Both the position numbers and the translations under genes were made by a program. DNA of 64,000 nt from Bolinopsis microptera (taxonomy: Eukaryota; Ctenophora; Tentaculata; Lobata; Bolinopsidae): positions 2,866,536 through 2,930,535 of the forward strand of contig NC_087083.1 of NCBI RefSeq assembly GCF_026151205.1. Reading direction: 5' to 3'. Positions 31,313 through 41,352 of the stretch are shown one piece after another (the stretch's first letter is position 1; the number at the start of each line of letters is the position of its first letter). The notes beneath the pieces are model-generated. The model saw only the letters and a list, made by a program, of their open reading frames with translations. It was not told the origin of the DNA and did no database searches.

Positions 31313-32676
31313 GGTTCACCCTGATTTTTTGTGAAACTTGGTTTCGAGATAGCAGTTGACCAACAAACTAGGACCGGTGACCAAACTTTTGAGGGGGCCC
31401 CAGACCCCAACCGCCAAACGGTGCCCGCGGGGCATCCACGCCCATATTTGGTCCAAATTAGGCCCAATTTAGCCAAATACCCTCAATATGCCCAAAACCC
31501 AGATTTTAGGTGCTTTACTTGTAGCTAGTGGTCCCCTGAACTCTTATATGAATTTTCATCAAGATTGGACAAAAAATGACTGAGTTATGAGCCAAAAACC
31601 ATATGCCCATATTTGGGTATACGCACCAAATTTGGTCGATTTTGGCCCATAAATTGGTCAAATATCAACATTTTTGAATGAAACCAACCTTATATGGAAG
31701 GTAAGCCTATAGTACACATTCTCTATGATTATCAGCTCAGTCTCTACCTAACTGTGGATTCTATGTTCAATTAATCGCAAAAAATGAACGAAATCGCCCA
31801 TTTCTCAGTTCGCGCGTTCGCGATATTTGCGAAACTGATTTCGTTCAAAACAATAGAACTCAATACTTCAATAGGGTTTCAATATTTTTACATGAAATTT
31901 TCAGAACCAACGTAGAATCGCATTTCGACCTTAAGTTTTAATATGGAATTTTGAGTTAGGCCTTTAAAAAAATTTGGCGGCCAAATTCTGAAATTTGGCG
32001 GGCATTTTTCAGAATTTGGCCGCCAAATTTTTTTAAAGGCCTAACTCAAAATTCCATATTAAAGTAAACTTAAGGTCGAAATGCGATTCTACGTTGATTC
32101 TGAAAATTTCATGTAAAAATATTGAAACCCTATTGAGTTCTATTGTTTCGAACGAAATCAGTTTCGCAAATATCGCGAACTGAGATATGGGCGCGATTTT
32201 GTTCATTTTTGCGATTAATTGAACACAGAATCCACAGTTAGTTAGATACTGAGCTGATAATCATAGAGAATGTGTAGTATAGGCTTACCTTCCATATAAG
32301 GTTGGTTTCATTCAAAAATATTGATATTTGACCAATTTATGGGCCAAAATCGACCAAATTTGGTGCGTATACCCAAATATGGGCATATGATTTTTGGCTC
32401 ATAACTCAGTCATTTTTTGTCCAATCTTGATGAAAATTCATATACGAGTTCAGGGGACCACTAGCTACAAGTAAAGCCCCTAAAATCTGGGTTTTGGGCA
32501 TGTTGAGGGTATTTGGCTAAATTGGGCCTAATTTGGACCAAATATGGGCGTGGCTGCCCCGCGGGAACCGTTTGGCGGTTGGGGTCCGGGACCCCCTCAA
32601 AAGTTTGGTCACCGGTCTTAGTTTGTTGGTCAACTGCTATCTCGAAACCAAGTTTCACAAAAAATCAGGGTGAACC
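31313..32676. mobile_element. 1.36-kb palindrome (foldback element)
   Basis: Two ~680-bp arms are inverted copies around a centre near 31995, where AATTTGGCGGCCAAATTCTG meets its complement. The outer ends are GGTTCACCCTGATTTTTTG and its complement, beside G/C runs (31305-31310, 32675-32690). A 65-codon frame occurs in each arm with a handful of substitutions, showing the arms have diverged since formation. No transposase is visible. No target duplication was identified. Confidence 0.85.
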
Positions 32677-32699
32677 CCCCCCCCTCCCCCCTTAACCTC

Positions 32700-33033
32700 A
32701 TAGCCACCATCAAATGTTTATTGGGCAATATCCTGTGACGTTAAAAAAAAGACGTTAAAAGGAACGAAAAAATTTTACCCTTCGAATATGAATATAAAAT
32801 GTTTTACGTATTAAATGCTTTTTAAGATGTCCCCTCTAATCCTGCATCGTATTTTCATTCTTATTTCTAGCATGTTTAGTGTTTTAAGGGTCTGAGTGTC
32901 GACTGTCGGATAATATAGTTAATATAAATCACCATGACACATGATTACTAATTAGTTTTACACGCCATTAATATTATCATGACCAATTTATTTGATGTGC
33001 GGAGAGAAGCTACTTTTTAACTTTAACAAGTTA
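32700..33033. other. AT-rich spacer
   Basis: I see no gene or defined repeat, apart from a short direct repeat GACGTTAAAA at 32738-32760. Confidence 0.4.
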
Positions 33034-33546
33034 CAGGACAGGCACAGGACAGGCACAGGACAGGCACAGGACAGGCACAGGACAGGCACAGGACAGGCAC
33101 AGGACAGGCACAGGACAGGCACAGGACAGGCACAGGACAGGCACAGGACAGGCACAGGACAGGCACAGGACAGGCACAGGACAGGCACAGGACAGGCACA
33201 GGACAGGCACAGGACAGGCACAGGACAGGCACAGGACGGGCACAGGACAGACACAGGACAGGCACATGACAGGCACAGGACAGGCACAGGACAGGCACAG
33301 GACAGGCACAGGACAGGCACAGGACTCGCAAAGGACAGGCACAGGAAAGGCACAGGACAGGCACAGGACAGGCACAGGACAGGCACAGGACAGGCACAGG
33401 ACAGGCACAGGACAGGCACAGGACAGGCACAGGACAGGCACAGGACAGGCACAGGACAGGCACAGGACAGGCACAGGACAGGCACAGGACAGGCACAGGA
33501 CAGGCACAGGACAGGCACAGGACATGCACAGGACAGGCACAGGACA
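33034..33546. repeat. 11-bp minisatellite (AGGACAGGCAC)
   Basis: About 47 units are present, with scattered single-base variants concentrated at 33230-33350. Eleven is not a multiple of three, yet several frames stay open because no stop occurs in any phase; these are not genes. Confidence 0.95.
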
Positions 33547-33714
33547 GTTATTTCACAAATATTATAAAATATAATACGATTAAACCAGTTATTGCGCCTC
33601 GTGAAATAACTGCAGTAATCGAACTCGGCGTCGCCTCGTGCTATTATTGTATCAATTGGCACTCGGATGCGCCTCTTAGAATGGCTTAGAATTAGAAACT
33701 TAAAAAGAAAAACT

Positions 33715-33905
33715 AATCACAGCAGTAACACGACTCCTGTCCGACAGTGACTCCTGTGACTCCTGTCCGACAGTGACTCCTGTCCGACAGCGCGACTCCT
33801 GTCCGACAGCGACTCCCGGACTCCTGTCCGGCTCATGTTACCAGAAAAAAACGACATTTTTCCGACGTTGTGATCTGATCTCAATACGACACATTTCCAA
33901 CTGAT
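33715..33905. mobile_element. MULE terminal region, copy A
   Basis: It contains repeated ACTCCTGTCCGACAG units, then ACGACATTTTTCCGACG and GTGATCTGATCTCAATACGA. The same order occurs, inverted, at 62760-62895 at one end of the MULE relic. The unit count differs between copies. Confidence 0.6.
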
Positions 33906-34561
33906 TGAAAGCCCCTCGTGAGGGGATTGTCTCTAATGGACTAATAAAAATTTATTAACTACATCATAATCATAATAAAACCCCAGTTAAGTGGGCACTC
34001 CTGAAAAAACATACCTACTAGAAAATATATCAAAACTAAATAGAAAGTGAGGTCAAATGAAATAAATCGTAACAAACTGCAATAAATGCGAATACGAAGT
34101 CGTTATTTTATTGGCACGCCGCAAATTTATAAAAAATGTAATAAAATAAAATTCAAGCAAAAGTTTTGTTCACAAATCACATTTAAAATGGGTTTTGGTT
34201 TCAAATTAATTTCACTGATAGGAATTGAAAAACAAATTAGAAACTCAAATCTGGACGCTGGAATTACCCCCAATTAGCAGCAAAACCAATTACGAATTTT
34301 TATTTCTATTGGACCTACGGAGGCCGCTGATTTCGTGGATGAGGAATTTACTCGTGGACCACTCATTTACATTATCAACCCCCTTCTGCAGCTTCAGTAC
34401 TGTTCTCTTGCATTGTGATTTGAAAGCCTTCAGCGATTGGCATGACACTGAATTGAAAGCTTCGTCTATCGATGCGTCTACAAATAGGAGTGGGCCGTTG
34501 AAGAATATTGAATTTCTATGTGTGGCAGTAACTAGAGGTGCAGATCTAATTTGTAATTTCA

Positions 34562-34700
34562 GTCGCATTTAAATTTCACAAACTTACAGGTAATCATGTG
34601 ACGTTGCTCCCACTGGGCGGTATTATAGGGGGAGGTGCCAGCAGTCGGGATTGTGGACAGTGAAGAGCTGGTGGAAGAGATTAGGTACAGATTTGAAGGT
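34562..34700 (-). pseudogene. MULE transposase fragment, copy A
   Basis: On the minus strand 34670-34627 encodes QLFTVHNPDCWHLP, the same motif as the MULE relic at 62474 and the usual start of the MULE core (QLYTIH...PLVYALLPGK). It is fused at 34562-34620 to sequence matching 61985-62035 (TTTCACAAACT, GTGACGTTGCTCCCA), so this copy has a large internal deletion or rearrangement. Confidence 0.6.
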
Positions 34701-34856
34701 ATAACCGTTGATTACCCAATATGTTCACCCAATATGTTGATTACCCAACAAACATATGATTTAATGGCTGATTATCTAATTATTTTGATCAAACTGGGTT
34801 CCAGTCTACTGGAACCTTCTATGATCCTTGTTACAACCGAACATGTACTAGTGTAT

Positions 34857-34925
34857 TAAAATCAGCACAATAACTGACTTCGAGAAAATATAGATTATCC
34901 AGAACTCTAATATGAACAGTTATTT
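34857..34925. repeat. Direct repeat D1, left copy
   Basis: It begins TTAAAATCAGCACAATAACT and contains GAGAAAATATAGATTATCCA and TAATATGAAC. A nearly identical copy lies at 36004-36073. The ~1.08 kb between them is AT-rich with no recognised coding sequence. Confidence 0.8.
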
Positions 34926-36003
34926 GAGATATCTTGCATAGATGCGGTTATTTGCGGCATGCGCATTCACAATACAAAAAAGCCACAGTGGATGATGGAA
35001 GGTATTTACACTTCCTATACCCCCTATAATTAATATCGGGCCTCTTATGCGAGAGTGACAAAAAGTGCACAGTTAAAAGAAACCCCTGTGAGAAATCGCA
35101 TTTCTTACCCAACTGGGTCTAATTATTATAGAGGCAAAGAAGAGGTCCGGTACATTCAGATACCCGGTATAGATTGGCAAGATTGACGGTACAGAGAGGT
35201 TTTGATCATTGAAATCAATAAAACGATAGTTAAACTACAGCAGGTAAAATCGGTTCGATCTTAAATAGTCCTTTTGTGCTGTTTCTTTATATGGAATTTG
35301 ATAAAGCTGCATTGTAATCAGTTATGAAACTCTGATATTGTGTGGTTAACCTTTTTCAGGTTCAGCCCTTTCCGCTAAGCTATTCCTAATTACTAAAATA
35401 TGCCAAGATTTACTGAACTCCAACTTCAAATATTGATGATTTTAGTATTCCCCAATCTAAAGTTTTTCTGCGAAGCATTTTTATCCACGTTTCATGCAAA
35501 TGCAATTCGATCACTTTTGGCGGAAAAAATATTTTCAAATTTTCGAAATTCAAATTCTCGAAAAAAATTGTAAGTGAAAAATTTTTGAAGTTTTTCTAAA
35601 AACTACATTTCACCGTGTTTCAAACGATTTCTATCATTTTGAGCCAATAAAAATGTTTCCCTTTTTTTATAATTAAGTAATTGGTAATTATCCAATTAGT
35701 TGATTGTCCAATGTAACAATTTTTCGTACAAAAGTTTTACTCCTTGATAAGATTAACATTATAGGTTAATTTGCAGCCTTCTACGATGTTCACAACTAAA
35801 GATATTTGGCAAACCAGAAAAGTGGTTCAAAGGTGGTAAAAAGTGGTAAAAGTGGTGTTTCTGTTGAGATTCAAAATTGATAACAAGTCTAATTATGTTC
35901 GTAGGTGTCCTAACTACCATATTCCGTTGAGAAATCCTTGTGAACATTCAAATCCAACGGAACCCTTAAATCGACCACTTTTCCCCTTACTAATTCAAAT
36001 TGT
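34926..36003. other. Unassigned segment between the D1 direct repeats
   Basis: AT-rich, with an A/T-rich block at 35500-35670. I see no gene or terminal inverted repeat. Being bracketed by direct repeats it might be a short LTR-like or duplicated segment. Confidence 0.35.
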
Positions 36004-36073
36004 ATTAAAATCAGCACAATAACTGATCCTTCGAGAAAATATAGATTATCCAGAATTCTAATATGAACACTAC
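36004..36073. repeat. Direct repeat D1, right copy
   Basis: It matches 34857-34925 with only a small insertion (ATCC near 36027) and a few substitutions. Confidence 0.8.
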
Positions 36074-36193
36074 AGATGTAAAGTAAACAAATGATTAATT
36101 TTGAAAGATAAGCGGAAACTGATAAATATAAATGTGATGGTTAAGAAATAAAGATAAAGGCGGGGACTGCTCGTACGTGATTTACTGGTTTGA

Positions 36194-36264
36194 CCAATAC
36201 GAGGTCGCGTCTTCAGTCACGTGGTCTCTCTCCACCAATAGGGAGCTCTATGTGGTGTGATTGG
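36194..36264 (+). promoter_or_regulatory. Possible promoter: CCAAT-box cluster with E-box
   Basis: CCAAT occurs at 36194-36198 and 36235-36239, its reverse ATTGG at 36260-36264, and CACGTG at 36218-36223. All lie in a locally GC-richer block (36160-36320). NF-Y sites spaced like this are common in animal promoters. A consensus 5' splice site, AAAG/GTAAGA, lies downstream at about 36618-36627. This would suit a noncoding first exon of a plus-strand transcript. No coding exon is assigned. Confidence 0.35.
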
Positions 36265-36902
36265 TCAATCCGCTGGCGAGTAAACTCTCCGGACAGAGTG
36301 TTTCCTGATATTATGGTCCGTGTGCTCAGTTCTTTTTTATCAGTTGACCGTTACTACATTACAGTAATGATTTCATCATTTTGTCGGAGAGCTTACACTT
36401 ACGGTTATAATTATTATCTCATATTTTCTGATTTTGCTGCTAAATTTTAGGTTTCTAAATCGAACGAATTCACAATTTGCAGCAAATTCACGAAGTGTTT
36501 ATCGTAGATCGTCGTGTAGAATTAATATTTAATTCTGTTTTTTTACTTTACATTTATCAAATTAATTTGGCAGTTGCGTCTCGTCATTCGTCATATTCTT
36601 TATTAGTCATTCATATGTAAAGGTAAGATTTTTTGTTTTCCGACTAGGTTGTTTAGACCTCAACCTAGACATTATGCTAAATCTGGTCAACCCTAAATTA
36701 TACGAAACATTATGATTTAAAACACTTTTATTTCACTGAAAGACAGATAAAATGAATAATAACACATTCCATATAGTTGATAGTAATTTCATAGTAATTA
36801 GCATTATAGTAATAACTACAATAACGAATAAGTTTGGTTAGTGGGTGAAATTATTTGCAAAATAACGCTCAATTGCTAGCTTAATATGTTTGTATTGTTA
36901 TC

Positions 36903-36986
36903 AGCACAGTGGCGCAATCGGTTAAGCATAAGCCTTATCTGTCTGTCTAGCCCGGACGTAGCGAGATCGAGTCCCGGCTTGGTCAA
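36903..36986 (+). other. tRNA-like sequence, probably SINE head or pseudo-tRNA
   Basis: It has a good A box (TGGCGCAATCGG) and a degenerate B box (AGATCGAGTCCC) about 45 bases later. The D, T and acceptor stems do not pair properly when folded by eye, so it is not a functional tRNA. It lies about 130 bp beyond the stop of the NERD-helicase gene. Confidence 0.45.
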
Positions 36987-37113
36987 ATTCTCAATGTTTT
37001 CAAAAATCGATAGTTAGTTCGTAAAAGTTCACTTATGATTGAGGCTTGTGTATACATGTTTCATAACAATAGAACTAGTCACCCACTAACGTTATTACAC
37101 AGTAACATCATAT

Positions 37114-39468
37114 CTAATATCGTATAATGCGAGCGAAGTTACTCAGTTTATCTAACAAATGTAACATGTAAGGTTTATCGTCTAATGTACTACCCTCCCA
37201 TGGGTATATAACAACAGAGCAGTGTACACGTGCTCTTGATAACATTAAGTAAAGGTTAGCCAGGTCACCCTCCTCTCTACTATCCCACACATTACACAGT
37301 ACTATTACAGCAGGCCACTCACTAGAGGCACAATACACACTGTGACACACTGCAATCTTACTAGCAGTGTTCTTACATCTCATATTAACACTGTCCTCAA
37401 CTAGTGGTACTACACCCCTATTAGTGTAATCATTATATACTATACCTATATCAGAATAATTTAATTCATGTGTAGCACACAATCTATCTAAATCAATATT
37501 AATAACACTTAAAATACTATCAACATTACGATTATTAAAAACATGTATAACAGGTAATGTACCGTGTATAAAGTGTCCTGGTGATTGTGAAGGTAAAATA
37601 ATATCTAAAATATCTGATTTAAGAGAACATAATTTAACGAATTGATCTCTGATTACAGATAAAATATTCGATAAATCAAACGTATTTCTCAAGTTACTAG
37701 ATAAAGTAGTACTCTGATGAGGTGCTAATATATCAGTAAGTAGATTAGCTACGATTGAAACATTATCTCTTAATACCGCCCAACCCTGGACAATATCACA
37801 TGCTATCCACACAATCTTATCTGCTGATAAGTTTTTTAACGTGTTAATCAATAAAGCCCACTCTTCAGCTGTGGTATTATATCTAATTACTGTCTGTATA
37901 TCATCAACAAACAAATTATAACCACTTAGTACACTAAGTCTAACTGTTAAATATGTGGTATCTGCATAACCTGGTATCTCCACAATAATAACATTACACA
38001 AACACTCTGTTATAAGATTAGTTAGTTGTTCGGGAGTGTGATCATATAATTCATCTGTGTGTATCAGTTTGTAATTTATACTAGCGTTATCTAACGCACT
38101 TTGATAATGCTGTGAATTGTTCCCTTCTCCAGTAAACTTAAATACCACAACTTTGTTGTTCATATCAGACTCTAACAGTTGCAGTATTTTACCACACAAT
38201 ATGACAGTTTTGCCCGCCCCTGCGGGTCCGTTAATCAACAACAAATTCTCTTTTGACTCAAAAGCATTGTGTTGTTCTACTGTTAGGTTTTCCACATTAG
38301 AATTGTTTTTGATAACATCGGGAGCTTTGACAACTGCGGGATTTTGATAACGTTTTTTACCTTTTTTAGGCTCAAAAGTAATGCGACCTTCCTTAAGTTG
38401 TTTGTTGACATCCATAATACAACGTCCTAAACTGCACTTGGATTGATCACATTTGTTATTGTCTGTGGCCCATATGGCTAGTAAAATGTTTCTTGCTTTC
38501 TCATGAGAATTCTGATTGTATCCAGATATTGGTATTTCTGTATTTGATACTGTTTCTTCAGAAACTATTCTTATAGATGATATGGCCTGAGTTACATTTT
38601 CTGCCCACCAAGCATCAAAATTAGACACGTCCTCATCTGTTTTAACTAATTCCCTGTTTGATTGATTATTGTCTGAGTCAGATAGTACTTCTTCTTCACT
38701 GCTCGTGTCATCTGTGTCAGTGGTTTTATTGCAGCAGCGAGAAAAGCAGCTTACTATACGAGAAAAATAACTTGTCGCCGAGTTTATCGAGGATTTCTTT
38801 GAAAAATCTAATTTGTTGCGACAAAGGTCCTCTTCAAATATAATAGTCGACAGTTCATTATCACTTAACCGGAATTCTGTCAACTCACTAAATTGAAACT
38901 GTTCTTTAAACTGTTTACTAAAATTAGGGTACGCTGTAAACTGAAGAATAGTTGCGTCCTTGTCAATACACTTGATCAGTTCCACTATCTTGCTTCTTTG
39001 CTCAGCTGACTTCCTGTACGTACCAATCAATGCCTCCAATTTTCTAGTTGTGCACTCAGGTTGCCGGTCCTCGCCAATAGAACACAAGTGGAAGTCTGGT
39101 TCACATTCCATCATCTCTCTATCAACATGCTCCATGTTCTTCACCTCGATAACAATGAAACTGTCCGGACAAATGATGATAAAATCGCACTCGCCTTCCT
39201 TGCTAAACAGATTCTTGCACTTGTTACACGTTTTTCTGTTCCTAACATGGCTTTTACCTGCACACAGGCAATACTGATCGTGTGTGTAAATAAAACTGTG
39301 AAGAACAATAAAGTTTTTATCTAACCCTAATTCTGAAGCCCTATACATTTTAACCTCGGTCTCATAGTCTGACTGATGTCGTCTGTCATCTGTAAAGCTT
39401 GGACCAGCTGGTTGATCTTCTTCTGGATATCTGTCTATGTAGGTCTGCTCTGGAGCTCTTGGAAGCAT
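37114..39468 (-). CDS. NERD-domain nuclease fused to SF1 helicase
   Basis: An intact 784-codon gene with no coding intron. Residues about 33-180 resemble a NERD nuclease domain: Glu38, Asp95 in GECDFIII, and Glu108/Lys110 in FIVIEVKN give the D...ExK arrangement. A C-x-C ... C-x2-C cluster (67-84) lies just before it and may bind zinc. A Ser/Asp/Glu-rich linker covers about 250-283. The helicase part has a Q-type motif LTVEQHNAF (395-403), Walker A GPAGAGKT (414-421), Walker B LFVDDIQ (519-525), a motif IV-like TLSSNLRNT (588-596), and a UvrD-type motif VI NLYLMLSRAR (738-747). Motif V is degenerate (VCHSVYCASSEWPAVIV). The likely role is nucleic-acid unwinding and cleavage; a defence role is inference. 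The ATG at 39468 is the first after an in-frame TAA. Confidence 0.85.
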   Translation of the reverse strand: MLPRAPEQTYIDRYPEEDQPAGPSFTDDRRHQSDYETEVKMYRASELGLDKNFIVLHSFIYTHDQYCLCAGKSHVRNRKTCNKCKNLFSKEGECDFIIICPDSFIVIEVKNMEHVDREMMECEPDFHLCSIGEDRQPECTTRKLEALIGTYRKSAEQRSKIVELIKCIDKDATILQFTAYPNFSKQFKEQFQFSELTEFRLSDNELSTIIFEEDLCRNKLDFSKKSSINSATSYFSRIVSCFSRCCNKTTDTDDTSSEEEVLSDSDNNQSNRELVKTDEDVSNFDAWWAENVTQAISSIRIVSEETVSNTEIPISGYNQNSHEKARNILLAIWATDNNKCDQSKCSLGRCIMDVNKQLKEGRITFEPKKGKKRYQNPAVVKAPDVIKNNSNVENLTVEQHNAFESKENLLLINGPAGAGKTVILCGKILQLLESDMNNKVVVFKFTGEGNNSQHYQSALDNASINYKLIHTDELYDHTPEQLTNLITECLCNVIIVEIPGYADTTYLTVRLSVLSGYNLFVDDIQTVIRYNTTAEEWALLINTLKNLSADKIVWIACDIVQGWAVLRDNVSIVANLLTDILAPHQSTTLSSNLRNTFDLSNILSVIRDQFVKLCSLKSDILDIILPSQSPGHFIHGTLPVIHVFNNRNVDSILSVINIDLDRLCATHELNYSDIGIVYNDYTNRGVVPLVEDSVNMRCKNTASKIAVCHSVYCASSEWPAVIVLCNVWDSREEGDLANLYLMLSRARVHCSVVIYPWEGSTLDDKPYMLHLLDKLSNFARIIRY

Positions 39469-39498
39469 TGTAGGCTGGTTTTTAGCTGTTAAGCAGTA

Positions 39499-39543
39499 TT
39501 ATTTGAAAATTTGTTCTCCATTCTTCAAATATTCGGCTTCCAT
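39499..39543 (-). other. Upstream ORF, in frame with the NERD-helicase gene
   Basis: A 14-codon frame (ATG at 39543, TAA at 39501-39499) lies in the same frame as the main gene, 10 codons before its ATG. A possible acceptor CTGATTTCATTTCAG (minus strand, 39582-39568) lies just upstream. It may be a translational uORF, or an N-terminal extension cut off by a stop. Confidence 0.45.
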
Positions 39544-39582
39544 CGTAGATCAGTTATTATAATATCTGAAATGAAATCAGCT

Positions 39583-41215
39583 GTAAGAGGGATTGATGCG
39601 GTTACTAAGATTCATATAGGTTCTTATACTATCACACAGCTCTCTTGGCACAAACTTAATTTTATCTAATTTCTGTTAACCTTCTCAATAACTTGCCAAT
39701 TATTTTAAATGGTTGTTTAGTGCATAGCTTAAAAATTGTGGGTTCGAGATTTGTTTCAGTGGAAGATTTCCTTGTAATTCGATAAAACAGTAGTTGAGTC
39801 GCGTAAAAAGCCAGGTGTGCTCGAATAATAGAAGCAATATATACAGGGTTTAAATCGTTGATTTTATTTACATATCACTTTCTTTGTTTTTTCAAAACAT
39901 TCCAGCACATTGTGCAGAAAGTTGGAGATTAAAAATTTTGACAATTGTGATAAATTAAGCAGCACTACCCAGAGGCAGTACTCGGAAATAAAGATTCGAT
40001 AAAACTCAGCTAATTGAACTCTAACTAGTTATTAACGTCTAATTTATCCCAAAGTACTAGGTATTGGCTTGAAAGTAACCCTAGGCCTAAGGGGTTTCTA
40101 GAGAGTGTAATAAACCTAAACCTAAAGTTGAATCGATTTAAATTCGTAAGCCGTGAATAAATGGGAAAAGCGAGCGACCGATTTCATTCTCGGTATTATT
40201 TTGCATTTGAGAACGGTTATTCCAATTGATATCATTTCTTTTTGTTAAGGAAAGGGGGACACTGCAACGGTCCACTCTACCCAAATATAGGTTTTGGTAA
40301 AATTATGCAATATTAATTCTGAATGTGAAAGACATTTCATTAAGCTTCCAAAATGACGTACCAATTATTCTAAGTAGCTGTTTAGTCCATAATTTATATA
40401 GAATTATAGTGGGTTCAAGGTTTCTTTGTGCCATATGTACACTTACGATCAGTGTTCAAATGAAAACAACCGCCAACAGTTTCATTAATTCGTTTACTAA
40501 ACACGTGTATAAGCAGAGTATAGTTATTTTTTCCTTTTCACCCTTTTGAAAAAAGGCAATAGTGAAAGGTTACGAATGGAGGTTTTGGCAGAAAAACGTG
40601 GATTTTGGAGATCGCGTTAGGCGGGTCTGAATATGGTGTCGTTCCGTATGTTACCAAGCAACGAAAAAGTCGCGCGCGCGCGAGGATTGCTTGCGGAGAT
40701 GTGATGTATAGATAGCCTGTGATCTATGAATGCGCGGCGCGACTGTGTTTTAATGTATATGATGCATGTAATGTATAATATTACTATTAGGTAATACGCC
40801 CAATTTGCACGTGGCACGCGTAGTGTATTGATGTGTACACGAGTATAGTTTACCGTTGCTGATAATTTCTTGAATTACAGATACAAGTTAAGTTCTATAC
40901 GGCAATTGAACTGAATTTCAAGTGTTTCCCGTATTTGATGCATAATTTATCAATATTATTATCATGAAGATTGAAGTGAGCTGATTGGAGCTTATACTTA
41001 AATGTATAGTAAATGTGAAATGGAAATCGAGCGTCCGCCAAAACAAAACAACGGGCGCAATTCTTGTTTCTATTAAACATTTTGTTTCCAAAAAATTTGA
41101 TGAAAATATATGATGTGATAATTTCTGACCTATAACATTAATTATACTCGTGCGATTAAAAAATTTAAAACCTTAAATAATTGAAGATCGTGGCACTTCC
41201 ATTTATACCACATAC
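39583..41215. other. Noncoding stretch with a CpG-rich patch
   Basis: Two diverged ~90-bp copies of a segment ending in TGGGTTC(G/A)A lie at about 39690-39775 and 40350-40440. A CpG-rich patch is at 40610-40820 (GTCGCGCGCGCGCGAGG). No gene is recognised. Confidence 0.4.
40650..40662. promoter_or_regulatory. Candidate X-box (RFX binding site)
   Basis: GTTACCAAGCAAC fits RYYNYY-N-RRNRAC exactly. It lies in the CpG-rich patch, next to GTCGCGCGCGCG. X-boxes mark promoters of ciliary genes in animals. No adjacent gene has been identified, so a chance match is possible. Confidence 0.35.
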
Positions 41216-41352
41216 ATTAACACATTACCACATTGACATAATATATCCACATTAACACAATACCACAATACCACATTACCACATTGCCACATTACCACAT
41301 TACCACATTACCACATTACCACATTACCACATTGCCACATTGCCACATTACC
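41216..41352. repeat. 8-bp satellite, TACCACAT orientation
   Basis: About 16 units of CCACATTA with variants. This is the exact reverse complement of the ATGTGGTA satellite at 44675-45062 and 47094-56795. Confidence 0.9.

Noticed and set aside
32988..33662. Cys/Pro/Val-rich and His/Arg/Thr-rich frames on both strands
   Set aside because: All come from the 11-bp minisatellite; open frames on both strands at once show that it is not coding constraint.
34225..34572. Two overlapping frames on opposite strands (115 and 92 codons)
   Set aside because: They lie within the rearranged MULE relic and show no domain on either strand.
36903..36986. Functional tRNA gene
   Set aside because: The A box is good, but the D, T and acceptor arms do not pair when folded by eye.
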